This document shows, one piece after another, positions 1 to 10,842 of a stretch of DNA of 64,000 nucleotides. The stretch spans positions 9,294,422 to 9,358,421 of the forward strand of contig OZ024789.1 in the NCBI GenBank assembly GCA_964017065.1. The letters are read 5' to 3'. The position numbers and the translations under genes were made by a program. Each line of letters opens with the position of its first letter. The first letter of the stretch is position 1. The notes under the pieces were generated by a model, which was not told where the DNA came from, ran no database searches, and saw nothing but the letters and a program-made list of their open reading frames with translations. This DNA comes from Haliclona indistincta (Eukaryota; Porifera; Demospongiae; Haplosclerida; Chalinidae).

Positions 1-395
1 ACAGCCTATGTGGGGTGTGATTGCGAGCCATTGGCGGGGCCTGCGGCCCCGCCGGGCAGAGCTATGGCGGGACTACCTAGCACCACTGGGTCTCCAGGGG
101 CTTCTTCACATAAAAAGCAGCCACACATGCACTAACTTTGTCTCACACGTGCTGTTTTGACCAAAGAAGCGGCGTTTTTTGCTCCAGTGAGAGTGATTCT
201 AGGACACGACAGTTGGTAGATCGTCAAGTGGGCGTGGTTAACTGCAATTGCCATTGACAACAAGCCCGCACATTGTGCAAGTTGATTTTACATATTAAAG
301 TGATCACAGCGCTAGTTTGTCTGTCTAATGGTCGCAAAGGTTAGTGAAATCCACAGAAACAGAGGCCAAAATCGTGTCCGCACTTGAAGGGTTAA
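1..395. other. Window edge, no gene recognised
   Basis: I see no coding region here. A GC-rich hairpin (arms near 33-40 and 46-53) is the only structure. I looked on the minus strand for the missing last exon of the ARIH1 gene and did not find it. Confidence 0.4.
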
Positions 396-1075
396 GTGCC
401 TGACTGATGATAATCATCTCAAATTCAACGCATCGAAGTGCAAATTTATGGTTATCTCCAGAAACGTACTCCAGCGCTTCCATCTGCTCCTGTTGTTCTC
501 AACAACTCCCCATTAGAGCAGGTCGACTCTTACAAATACCTTTGGTGTCCGGATTACTTCCACTCTTACCTGGTCGTTGCAAGTAAACGATGTTTGTATG
601 AAGGCCAGACGTCAAATCGGTTTTCTGTATCGGACTCTTTATTACTTTGCTGATGCTAATACTTTCTTAAGCTCTACCTAACACATGTTCGACCTCGTCT
701 TGAATATGCAGCTGTTGTATGGGATCCTCATCAGTCTAGTCACATCAACAAGCTTGAGAATGTCCAAAAATTTGCTCTAAAGGCTGCTACCAAGCAATGG
801 AAAGCTGATTATGATAACTCTTGTCATATCCCGTCACTTGAGCAGAGGAGAAAAATCCTTAAACTTATCACTCTTTTTAAGATCTACAAAGGTTATATAT
901 GTCTTCCAGAGGCTCCAATTCATGTGAGGCCGCCACCTCGATCACTGAGAAGCACTCAAAATTTGTTGTTTATGAGACCCTTTGCTCACTCCAGTGCCTA
1001 TGATAACTCATTTTTTCCTCGCTCTATTGCTTTGTGGAACAGGGCTCCCCCCTGATGCCCAGAAAACTGACTCTT
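396..1075 (+). pseudogene. Relic of a non-LTR retrotransposon reverse transcriptase (3' end)
   Basis: Translating the plus strand and allowing frame changes gives the typical C-terminal part of a LINE-type reverse transcriptase. First comes a segment reading SKCKFMVISRKR near 430-475, then VDSYKYLG-like residues near 525-545. After a frame change comes a YLTHVRPRLEYAAVVWDPH block near 670-735, then the NKLENVQKFALKA stretch near 750-785. The end resembles the terminal IALWNRAPP block near 1025-1050. The order of these blocks is known for the region after the catalytic palm in LINE polymerases. The reading frame breaks at least once (near 545-640) and the upstream catalytic YADD region is not in the window, so this is a 5'-truncated dead copy. 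Plain insertion debris, not a host gene. Confidence 0.75.
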
Positions 1076-1158
1076 TATCTTTTTTCGTAATTGTTTACTT
1101 AATTAACTTAGTATAACTGGGTGCTATGCAAGTTAGCTGTAGTTATAGCTATTTTAGT

Positions 1159-1214
1159 GTCCTGCTTTATGCGAATTATTATAAAAGTCCTGCTTTATGC
1201 GAATTATTATAAAA
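1159..1214. repeat. Perfect 28-bp tandem duplication
   Basis: Two adjacent identical 28-bp units, each starting GTCCTGCTTTATGCG, follow the retroelement relic by about 80 bp. It may mark the 3' tail of the element or a local slippage event. Confidence 0.8.
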
Positions 1215-1821
1215 GTCTACGTCATAAGATATAGCAAAGACGACCAGAAGCGGCAAGTGCTGCCGCTATCAGGTCGCTGTATTCGAGTACAGTGTAAGCT
1301 ACTGTCACGATTGGAACGCTGAGGCATGTGGCTACCTGCTTGCAAGCGCTTTTTTCTTAAATCTCGAAGTTGCGCGTTTTTGAGTCTAAAAACTTTCTCA
1401 CCTGTAGATTTTGGGTAATTTGGCCTTGTTTAGGACTGTACTGTAGTTTCCATGAACATCAAGCGCCTGCTTTACTGTATATGATAGATGAACTAGTTAC
1501 TCAACTGTTTGCCAAGTATTTTTTCTTAACTAACAATATAGCAGTTTTAATGGCCTAAAAATAAATGATAATTGGTGTTTCCAACAACAGCCACTGAACT
1601 GCTGATATCTTCGAGATGAAATAAGCCATGTGTTCCTAACTATACACACATACTCTAGATGGATGTATCAACTCTCTCACCAATCATATAACTGTGGCAT
1701 CTATAGTTTAGTTTTTATGAGCAAAAACATTTCATGTAGGTAAATTTGAATGTTTAGACTGGAAGCACTGTACATAGCTTCAATTTTATTTTGTTTGAAA
1801 GATTGGAGAGAGAAAACTCAC
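1215..1821. other. Intergenic or terminal intron of ARIH1; nothing else recognised
   Basis: AT-rich sequence. The ARIH1 donor at 1821 requires a further coding exon on the minus strand for the last 30 or so residues. I scanned this stretch in reverse complement and saw no match to the conserved C-terminal tail of Ariadne proteins. Confidence 0.4.
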
Positions 1822-2160
1822 TTTGTTTTGTCTTGTACGGAAATTTTGAGATCAGACAAAGACGATAAACTGAGCTCTCTTTCGAGATACTCTGAGAGAC
1901 GCTCTGTAGCCATTTCCCAGGTCACCTTGATTGTCCCTGGAGAAGAGGAGAGAGAGAGTATAAACCAGAGAAACTGAACAGGAAGGAACAAAAACAGGGA
2001 GTGGAGGTATCTTAACCTCGAATATGTAGGTTTGGTTGTTTTTCTTGAGGTAGAAGGCAAATGCGTAAGTGTACTGAAGTGTCTGCCGACAGTGACACAG
2101 ACTATCAACTGCTTTCTTCATGAACTGAACCTGTAGCAACCAAGAAAAAGGAGTGAGTGG

Positions 2161-2203
<43 letters not shown>

Positions 2204-2235
2204 AGGGAGGGAGGGAGGGAGGGAGGGAGGGAGGG

Positions 2236-2328
<93 letters not shown>

Positions 2329-3917
2329 TGAGTGAGTGAGTGAGTGAGTGAGAGAGGGATTGAGTGAGTGAGTGAGTGAGTGAGTGAGTGAGTGAGTGAG
2401 TAAGGGAGGGAGTGAGTGAGTGAGTAAGGGAGGGAGGAAGGAAGAGAGTGAGTGAGTGAGAGAGTGAGTGATGAAGGTATCTTCACCTCTACCCAAGATA
2501 GACCAAAGTCTTGCAACTCCAACATTTTACCATGAATCATCTCGTAGAGCTGTAAGACAGAGATATGAGATGTGTAGTTGCTGTGTTTGTGTGTCACACA
2601 CCTTGTTCTCCATCTGGCGACTACGCTGGTGATTCATATAGCGATTGCAATAGAACAGATATCGCTCAAGAGCTGCTCTTGATGACTGAGAGAACACAAC
2701 ACATGGTAAGTACACTAGTAGTTTGTCCAGCTATCATACGATATAAAGATGCTCTCGGGATTCTCTTCAGTCATAACAATTCCAATACACATGAAATGTC
2801 CAGGTACAGTGTGTGTGATACGTGTGTGTGCTATAGTTTTCCTTGATTCTAAACACTATGCTCTAAACAGGTACATACAAGATATATAAACCAGTTGCTA
2901 ATGCAGGCACTACCTGTTGTGAGTCACGAGCTTGTTTAGCCTCCTTTTCGTTGTACTGGTTACACTTGTACCTGAGGAGAGCAGAAAAATGTTTAGCAAC
3001 GAAACCTGACAAGGAAGTTATCATTCTGACAAAGAAACATTTTTCAACAGTGCGGAGACAAATAATAATAAACACTTTAGTTGAAACAAGTTACATCACC
3101 CGAAGCAACTTCGGATAGTAATTTTTATTGTTACACGCACAATACAATCTATTCAGTTTGTGAGGGGTTATAATTCTCACCAGCTGGTGCCATGCCTGTC
3201 CCATGGACCGAGACACATCCAGCAGAACTCAGCCTTACACGAGTGATTACGACAGATCATGTGATTGCAGCCACCACTCTTCTCAATAGTGGCACGACAC
3301 TTGGGACATTCCTGAAACAAAGAGAGAAAGAAATAAAAAGTAAAAAAAAAAAATTAAAGTGTAGGGATCCCTACTTATCATTGCCGATCAGCAATGATAA
3401 TTATAAAGCATAATAATCATTGGTCTATTAGACAGCATCACATGATACACTAAGCGTCGCATAAAAAAAATCACAAGTGCAGCTAATAATACAGTAACCA
3501 AGTTGTTCTTCTCTATACACACATTTGCGAACAAAAGTTTCGTGAAAAACTTGTAATTTCAAAAGCTTTGCTGTCCACTATATCAAATAGCACAAGAATG
3601 AACAAATAATTATAAAGTAATGTTAAGATAGGGGGTTAAAACCAAACTATACCTTAGTGTTCACATGGATCCAATTACATGTCTCACTGTCATCGTCACA
3701 TTTTTTCAACCACTTTCGAAGAAACTAAGCAGAGAGAGACAAACACTCACTCACTACAGTGTCCTAAAACTATAAGTGAACTTACCTCACACAAAATAGG
3801 TTCATGGGGATCCCGCCCACATTTAAAACTAGGAAAAATAATACAAAATCACGTAAACTAAAAACTATAAAACGTAAACCCTTACTAGTCACATACTCAT
3901 TTGACAACCCTCTCTTC

Positions 3918-3950
<33 letters not shown>

Positions 3951-4267
3951 ATCTCTCCCTCCCTATCTCCCTCCCTCCCTATCTCCCTCCCTCCCTATCT
4001 CCCTCTCTCTCTCCCTCCCCCTCTCTCTCTCTCTCTCCCTTCCTCCCTCCCTCCCTCCCCCTCCCTCTCTCTCTCTCTCCTCTCTCTCTCTTACCAGAAG
4101 GCATGACCACAGGAACATTTGACAGGTACGAGATCAGAGTTAGATGAATGCAGAGCATTGGGACAGCCTGGTCCAGGACACCATCGCAAGAGAGGATGGT
4201 CTATTACAAAGCTGTTTGTGATGAGAAGAAGATACTTCTGACGCACTTCACTGTCCTTGAGTAGATC

Positions 4268-4364
<97 letters not shown>

Positions 4365-4649
4365 GAGGGAGGGAAGAAGGGAGAGAGAGAGGGAGGGAGG
4401 GAAGAAGGGAGCGGAGAGGAGAGAGGGAGAAGAGATGGAGGGAGGATGGGAGAGATGGAGAGAGAGAGTTTGTTTGTTTTCTTGTAGTGTATTACTCACA
4501 GCACTGTTGTCTCATCCACTACAATATCACAGGTTGATGACGGACAGAAAATGGTCTGTAACAAATAATAAATAAAGACAGTTAAGCACGAAAACAACCT
4601 CTCCACCATTGCCCATCTGTTCTCCCTCCCTCCTCTTCTTCTCTCTCTT

Positions 4650-4690
<41 letters not shown>

Positions 4691-6724
4691 CTCTCTCCCC
4701 CTCCCTATCTCTCTCTCTCTTTCTCTCTCTCCCTCCCTTTCTCCCCCTCCCTCCTCTCCTCTCTCTCTCTCTTTCCTCCCTCCCTCCCACTCTCTCTCTC
4801 TCACCTGTGCTCTGCCCTCGTTCATCACCATCACAGTGAGGTAGCTGTCCCAACACTCAGCACAAAACAAGTGACCACATTCCAATCCATGCATCTCCTG
4901 CACAACAACAGTAGTAGCTAGTACACTAATGCACACATTTAGTATACTATTACTACTACTAAACTACTAACAGTATGATAGTGTATTTGGGTAGCAATAA
5001 TTATGCTGATTGCTGAAAATGCAGGTTAGTGTATAACTTAAAATTCTTCATTTCTGCATATTTGACAAAATAGAAGCCTGACGCGCAGGCATAATAATCT
5101 CAAGATTATCAATTATTACAAGGAAGCATCACATGCACTGTACATGCACAACATCAAAGATAGTTCGTGTACCTTCTCAGGAAATGCTAGCATGCATATA
5201 TCACAGATAAACTCTTCCTGAGGACTAGCAGCTGCTCCACATGATGCTGTTGATTGGGCCTGGAGAGAGGGAAGGAGGGAGGAAGGGAGGGAGGGGGAGA
5301 GAGGGATAGGGAGGGAGGGAGGGAGAGAGGAAGGGAGGGAGGAGGGAGGGAGAGAGAGAGGGAGAGAGAGGGAGGGGAGAGAGAGAGGGAGAGAGAGAGG
5401 GAGAGGGAGGGAGGGAGGGAGGGAGGGAGGGAGGGAGGGAGGGAGGGAGGGAGGGAGGGAGGGAGGGAGAGAGAGAGAGAGAGAGGGAGAGAGGGAGAGA
5501 GAAAGAGAGAGGGAGAGAGAGAGATAGGGAGGTAGAGAGGGAGGGAGAGAGAGAGGGAGAGAGAGAATGAAGTAATTAAGCATTATAACAGCTGGTACCA
5601 TAGATATTATAGAGACTATTCTTAGTGCTTGTACTAACATGTGGTATAAAATGTAGTAGAAAGGAAGGTACAAAGTGTAAAGTGTAGAAAAGTGAGTGAC
5701 ATGATGGTATACCTGCAGTCTAGGGGTACGGTTGACTGGTCTGGTGCGAGGATGAATAAGATGAGCTTCTTGAAATAGTGCCTCCTGATCGCCTGTATAG
5801 TACCTGAAAACCACAAGAAACACACACAACAATAATTTATTTGAAATCAGTAGCAAAATCTATTCAGACACCTGCCCACTACGTACAAAAACAGCTTTAC
5901 AGTTTACATTGAGGAATAGGCAGTGTGGTATTCTGATTCAAATCTTCTCAATAAAGTATTGGAAACTTTAGAAGTTGAGAATTTACAATAATCTCTCGTA
6001 CCCATTTCACAGTAGGAAAACAAGTAACCCTAAACACAAAATCTAGAGTTATGTGGAGGTTACATGTAATGTCATAGTATTACAACTATGAAATGTGATA
6101 ACACGAGAGAATTGGATAGAGCAAGGAAAGAATTGCTCACCTCTCTAGGAGCTTCTCCTTGTCCCACTTGCACGTGGTCAGTAGAATCCGAACATGCGGT
6201 GTAGGCAACTAAGCAAGAAAGAAGAGAACTGTTCAATCGTGTTTTCTTCATTTTTGTACTATCTCACCTGAAACACCGTGTTCACGTCGTTGACAATATC
6301 GAACATTTTCTTTGAGATCATGTCTGGTGTGAGCACGGTCAAATCTGATTGGCGTCGCTGCTTTCTCTGATCACAACTGTCCTCACGAGCCAGTGCAAAA
6401 TCAGCATCTTCCTCTTCACTACAAGATCGAATAGCTCATTCACGTTATCTCTTTCCCTTTCTCTCCCCCTCTCTCTTTCTTTCTCTCTCTTTCATTCTCT
6501 CTCCCTCTCTCTTCCCTTCTTTCTCTCGCCCCTCTCTCTCTCTCTCTCTCCCTCTCTCACTCACGATGCCTTCTCCCTCTTCAATCAACACCGATCAACA
6601 CAAATCGTCTCTCTTTTGAATTTCACTTTACTCCCCGTTGTTACACGTACCTGTATTCTACATCATCGCCACTTTCGTCCGAGTAATCGCCATACGCTTC
6701 TTCGGTCATGTCTTCGTCGTCCAT
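1822..6724 (-). CDS. ARIH1: Ariadne-1 type RBR E3 ubiquitin ligase, 16 visible exons, last exon not found
   Basis: RBR ligase that receives ubiquitin from an E2 through RING1 and transfers it via a RING2 cysteine. In animals ARIH1 partners neddylated cullin ligases. Exons (5' to 3'): 6724-6651, 6418-6268, 6208-6141, 5803-5713, 5259-5173, 4897-4805, 4555-4500, 4268-4095, 3828-3786, 3724-3653, 3311-3181, 2971-2914, 2685-2602, 2549-2487, 2130-2017, 1936-1822. Frames join cleanly through exon 15. Visible domains: acidic start ([19 protein letters not shown]), UBA-like stretch ending [13 protein letters not shown]1 ([12 protein letters not shown], then [12 protein letters not shown]), IBR ([17 protein letters not shown]), RING2 ([27 protein letters not shown]), and the Ariadne helices ([34 protein letters not shown]). 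Close agreement with animal ARIH1 over nearly the whole length. Exon 16 has a frame problem (see findings), and the extreme C-terminus lies outside or is lost. Long GA/CT microsatellites fill several introns. Confidence 0.9.
2165..2465. repeat. GA, GGGA and GTGA microsatellite in ARIH1 intron 14
   Basis: About 300 bp of uninterrupted simple repeat between exons 15 and 14: GA units, a GGGA block, more GA, then GTGA units. On the gene's sense strand it reads CTCA then CT, i.e. pyrimidine-rich towards the acceptor of exon 15. Confidence 0.95.
3906..4092. repeat. CT/CCCT microsatellite at an ARIH1 donor
   Basis: On the minus (sense) strand this is a GA/GGGA tract that begins at the 5' splice site of the exon ending at 4095 (GTAAGAGAGAGAG). 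Confidence 0.9.
4269..4475. repeat. GA/GGGA microsatellite abutting an ARIH1 acceptor
   Basis: About 90 bp of pure GA followed by degenerate GGGA units. On the sense strand it is a CT tract ending in CTCTCAG directly at the exon starting at 4268, so it supplies the polypyrimidine tract. Confidence 0.95.
4620..4804. repeat. CT/CCCT microsatellite at an ARIH1 donor
   Basis: On the sense strand a GA-rich tract starts at the donor of the exon ending at 4805 (GTGAGAGAGAGAG). It includes a short CA run near 4681. Confidence 0.9.
5260..5567. repeat. GGGA/GA microsatellite next to an ARIH1 acceptor
   Basis: Roughly 300 bp of GGGA and GA units. On the sense strand it is CCCT/CT leading into CTCTCCAG at the exon starting at 5259. 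Confidence 0.95.
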
Positions 6725-7003
6725 CGCGGGCTCGCTTCACGAGATGATCTTGGTTTTACCGTCTGCACTGTCAGTCAGCCATTTTATGGAATTACCGGCA
6801 ATGAATTTTGATTGGATGACGACGAAAGCAAGGACGTCACGCGCGAACTAAATTTAGCTCCGTCTAGCATTACGCAGCAAAAAGCGTTACTAACAATAGT
6901 ATGAGTTACTAAACATAGTACAAGCTCGTGCTGCGACACTAAAATTAGGTAGTGGGCGTGTACTTAGGTTGGTTGTCTTGGCGACGTTAGCAGGACGATC
7001 GAG
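6725..7003. promoter_or_regulatory. Bidirectional promoter between ARIH1 and the SPAG8-like gene
   Basis: The two start codons face away from each other across 279 bp, so both 5' UTRs and core promoters must lie here. The stretch near 6820-6850 is CpG-containing and has a GACGTCA site resembling a CRE half/full site. No TATA box is evident. That both genes share regulation is an inference from spacing. Confidence 0.6.
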
Positions 7004-8704
7004 ATGAGCAAGGACAACAAGACTCTCATTGGTAACTGGGTAGAAGAGGTGAGAGAGTGAGTGGGTGGGTGAGTGCACGAGTGAGTGATCAAGTGAGTGA
7101 GTGAGTGAGTGAGTGAGTGAGTGAGTGAGTGAGTGAGTGAGTGAGTGAGTGAGTGAGTGAGTGAGTGAGTGAGTGAGTGAGTGATGCATAACCATTTTTG
7201 TGCAGCGTCAATCCTCTGGCTTTGAGAAAGACAGTTGGAACGAGGACGGTACACTGTGCACACGACTGCATAGACAAGGACACAAGGTGAGGAATCGGAT
7301 CAATTTCTATTTTTTTAAACAGTATGATTTTTATTTAGGGTATTTTCTCGAGTGAGCTCAATGCCTCGATGGAGACCACCACTGTTGTGCAGTCCTCATA
7401 CACCCCACCATCACAGGCACCACCATCAGTACGAACAATAGGTGAGGGGAAACCAAAGTCACCCTCATATACATTAAATCAATCACTCTCACATCCGTTA
7501 CCAAAATGTTATCGTCACACACTCCAGGTAAGAGACAAGAGGAGCTCACTAAGCAGTTGTATGCATTGGTCAGGTAAGACTACTTCACTAAGAGTGGTGC
7601 TATTGGTCTCTACTTGCTATTCTTAGCCAACAAGAAAAGGAAGAGCGTACCATTCATCCTCCCGTACTGGACTATAAAACAGTCACGAAAGAGGACTACC
7701 ACAGAGGTATAATTGTGTAGAGATTTACAAGTTTCCTTTACTTTTACCTTCTCCATAGACTTTGACTCGACCCAACCCCAACCAACAGCGGTAAGTTACA
7801 TGCAGTAGTGTAATAAAAGTTACACAACACACGACTGTTCAGTAATATATTATTTATACACTCATGCTATGGAAGCCAAGCTCTATATGCTTTCCTCTCA
7901 GGTTTCTATACTGTGTAGATCCCTTGGCCTCGGTCTCTAACCTATACTTAGAACAACATGTGTGAAAACTCATGTACTAGCCCTTAGAACAGCATGTGTG
8001 CCTGATGCCCTCCCTTCCTTCCTCCCTTTCTCTCTCCCTCTCCCTCCCTCCCTCTCTGCTGCGGGCCGTTGCTATATCAATAAATTGATAAATTATAGTG
8101 TTGTTATTCAACGCAAGTCATTTTGATGTGCTGTGATCAATGATGCTGATACTGATTTTCTTTTTCTCAGGATCATGATATCTATACTGAGCTGCCTGTC
8201 AGTTACTGGAACCAGAACGTGGACAGAATCACCGTACGCCTCAATAGTATTCTACTCCATCACACCACAATTCTCGCTCACTACACTCAAACCCTCATAG
8301 TCACATGTTCTCGTCCTCACTCCATCTCCCTCAGATCTCACTGTCACATGATCTCCATCACTCACTCCACCCCACTCTCATCCTCACTCCACCCCCTCAA
8401 ACCCTCACTGTCACATGATCTCATCCTAACTCCATCACTCATGCACTCCAAAATCTCACTGTCACATGATAAAATTCTTACTCCACCTCACTGTCACATG
8501 ATACCAAGAACACTGTCACACCTTCACCATCTCTCTCCCTCTCCCTCTCCCCTCTCTGTCTCTCTCTCTTTCTCTCCCTCTCCCTCTCCTTCACAGGGAG
8601 TGAGTCAGATGATGACGCTGACTGGTCCATTTCATCGTAATGCAGCGTTCAGTACACCCATACAAGAATACACAGACAAGCCCAAACCACACGGACTCAT
8701 GTAG
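7004..8704 (+). CDS. SPAG8: SPAG8-like ciliary microtubule inner protein, 185 aa, 8 exons
   Basis: Exons 7004-7048, 7206-7286, 7339-7441, 7528-7573, 7627-7706, 7759-7790, 8171-8233 and 8597-8704 splice into one 185-codon frame with GT-AG borders throughout. Key blocks: LIGNWVEERQSSGFEKD near the start, LHRQGHKGIFSSEL, a middle QEELTKQLYALVSQQEKEE helix, DHDIYTELPVSYWNQN, and the C-terminal GVSQMMTLTGPFHRNAAFST. The end block and the NWVEER start resemble vertebrate SPAG8, a protein bound inside ciliary and sperm doublet microtubules. Vertebrate SPAG8 is longer because of an N-terminal low-complexity extension absent here. The assignment is from remembered family motifs. The first intron is a GTGA microsatellite that starts at the splice donor. 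Likely co-expressed with nothing in particular, despite sharing a promoter with ARIH1. Confidence 0.7.
7049..7184. repeat. GTGA microsatellite starting at a 5' splice site
   Basis: The intron begins GTGAGAGAGTGAGTGGG and runs into about 25 GTGA units up to 7184. Only about 20 bp separate it from the next exon. Confidence 0.95.
8530..8596. repeat. CT/CCCT tract ending at the last SPAG8-like acceptor
   Basis: Simple CT-rich repeat running to TTCACAG at the exon that starts at 8597. The intron upstream (8340-8520) also has several degenerate repeats of a CTCACTGTCACATGAT unit. Confidence 0.85.
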
Positions 8705-8867
8705 CAGAGACTAAATTCACCAGTGTTCCTTTTTTCTAACTTATTTTTGAATCTAGGCACTCAAAATTAATTTTAACCATAGGATCATAAAAATAAGTGT
8801 AGGTTATATCCAGCGTTAGCAGGATATAATATATGACCCGCCAGTGACCCGCTATAGATTATGTATA

Positions 8868-9007
8868 GGTTAACCCATGGCAACCGAGGCGGTACGCGAT
8901 ATAACCGAGGGGGTTAATTTTACCGCCCGAGGGCGCGAAGCGCACGAGGGCAGTAAAATTAACCCCCGAGGTGATATCGCGTACCGCCGAGGTGCCATGG
9001 GTTAACC
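8868..9007. repeat. 140-bp near-perfect palindrome
   Basis: The left arm begins GGTTAACCCATGGCA and the right arm ends TGCCATGGGTTAACC. The arms are about 60 bp each, with GAGGCGGTACGCGATAT-type segments mirrored, and a GGGCGCGAAGCGC centre. The whole is a foldback element or the terminus of one. No coding capacity. Confidence 0.9.
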
Positions 9008-10047
9008 ATTTTGTAGCCCAGGAAGCTCGAGAATGCTGCTCTTATGGTTACTAAACGAAGCGCTCAAGGTAGTAGAGCCTCCATAGAAGTCACCAGAGGT
9101 GAATGACAGCGCGTTGCTGAAAGACGGCAGTGTAATCTTGCGTGCGTTTTTCGACGACGCCATCTTGTTGCTACGGTGTAGCGATGTCAGGGAAAATTTT
9201 ATTTTCACTAGAACTAATCTAACACTACGTTCGTGTGAAAGATCTAGTTCAAAGCTTTAAAACGATATACGATGATGCATAGTTGCGTTACTGCAACATA
9301 GAATAAATCGCGCGAACAATGGCCTAGGAATCTCCGAAACTTCCTGTGTAAATCAACGTGACGTCATGCACGCCCATTTAATTACGTAAACTTATGGCCC
9401 CTTTGTGGATAGCTATTGCTGCGCTAAGCATATGATCCAGGCAGCCAAATTTTTTCTGCTGAGAGAGTATACCTACTAGCATCCTTGTGACCCTCAACAG
9501 AAGAACTAACAGCTTTTTTGTCTGACGTTCGATGCATGCAAACTAAACAAGCCGATAGAGAAAATATATACAAGGTTTACCTTTAATTGCAATAGATTCC
9601 ACAAAGAAACTTTGCTAAAATCTAGGCATAACGTGTTTACTTGTCCTGGGAATGGCAAAATCAGCGCTATAGTGGCTGCTAGAGAAGCGACCGTACATTT
9701 TCAAAAGTATTGCGATGATTGACAACCATATTGCACATGGAGATATTAATTCTAGAACGCATGATTTTACAAAGAAACAGTAACAAAATTCAGCTTTAGC
9801 ATGTTAACTTGCCCTGTGAACGATCAAACAGCGTGTATGTTGTTCACTGGAGACGCGATAGCTGTTGTGCCATCGACTTAATCAATTTATACGGAGAAAA
9901 TATTTTCAAATATATACGGTTTCTGACATCGCTACTACGGTGTTGCTATGTGACGTCATTTCCTGGAAAATATACGTATTTCCTATGGTATACGAGATAT
10001 AACCACCGTGCGGCGCCTTTGATCTTACAGTCGCCTGGGCTACAACT
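9008..10047. mobile_element. Possible 1.0-kb non-autonomous element bounded by TGTAGCCCAGG
   Basis: The left edge carries TTGTAGCCCAGG at about 9012-9023 and its reverse complement CCTGGGCTACAA at about 10033-10044, with nothing recognisable as a gene between. A 68-codon open stretch on the minus strand (9208-9002) has no recognisable family. The inverted termini are short, so this is tentative. The palindrome just to its left may be part of the same insertion. Confidence 0.4.
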
Positions 10048-10048
10048 A

Positions 10049-10797
10049 TGATTATATCGTGACCATCAAAAATTATTTTTTGTTAGTTGGAAAGTTATCA
10101 AAGCTACACAGATCTATAGAGTATGTGTATAGAACCACAGCACTGCATTGATGAAACAATCAGAGTCACTAGGAACAGAGCTGATTGGATGGCTGTCCTT
10201 AGGATACCAGTACATCCTGCAGTGGGTGGAGCAAAAATCATAAATCAAAGCAGAAAATAATTTTTATCATGCACACATACAAACACATCGTATAGTGCAT
10301 GCACCCTTACTTTTCCGACCTTCAAGTACTAGATTGATTATCAGTCACATGGATTAGTATAACTATTATTACCACTATCAGATCAGACCGAAGTGAAACC
10401 GCTAAAAAAAGAACACGTTAGTTTTGTCTCTTAAAAAAGAGTGGTTATCCACCGTTTAGAGGTTAGAATGAATACTAGTTAAAGGATTTGGAACTATTAA
10501 CAGTGTCTCTCGGATGGACGTAAATTCTATTGCGTCAGAGACAAAACAAAATCATCATTATAATCATACTGATTCATTTACATCGATAAGAGGAGCCTAG
10601 GCTCATTTGACTAAAGTGTGTTTGTTAGCTAGCCGGCGACACTCATCTAGCTAACAATCAAGAAACGAATAGCCTTCTCAGATACACACACGGTGTTTTC
10701 CGTAGAGCTTTCTCTATTACACGAGCTTGCTAAACAACTTCTGACACTGCACCGGAGCATAATGAGGTGCATCATTGTCTGTTAACAACAGGAAGTA
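10049..10797. repeat. Direct duplication, copy 1 (upstream flank of the kinase gene)
   Basis: About 750 bp matching 15421-16196 in the same orientation with high identity. Shared landmarks are GTGACCATCAAAAA at the left, the TACACAGATCTATAGAGTAT block, TGGACGTAAATTCTATTGCG, GCTAGCCGGCGACAC, and GGTGCATCATTGTCTGTTAA at the right. Copy 2 holds an extra insertion of about 110 bp near 15975-16080. The right part probably includes promoter or 5' UTR of the kinase gene. Confidence 0.85.
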
Positions 10798-10842
10798 ATG
10801 GTCATGCAGTGAGTGGGTGTATAATTATCGCCTCGGAGATGC

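Noticed and set aside
2153..2339. Open frames coding Arg-Glu or Leu-Ser repeats over GA/CT arrays (also at 4257-4499, 5254-5535, 22978-23211, 31537-31919, 40256-40613)
   Set aside because: Microsatellites have no stop codons in most frames. All lie in introns.
6890..7283. Thr-His-Ser-Leu repeat frames over GTGA arrays (also 41247-41489, 47981-48208, 52351-52767, 63340-63555)
   Set aside because: Same reason; translation of simple repeats within introns.
9002..9208. 68-codon minus-strand frame
   Set aside because: Overlaps a palindrome and repeat edge, has no recognisable domain and no supporting splice pattern.
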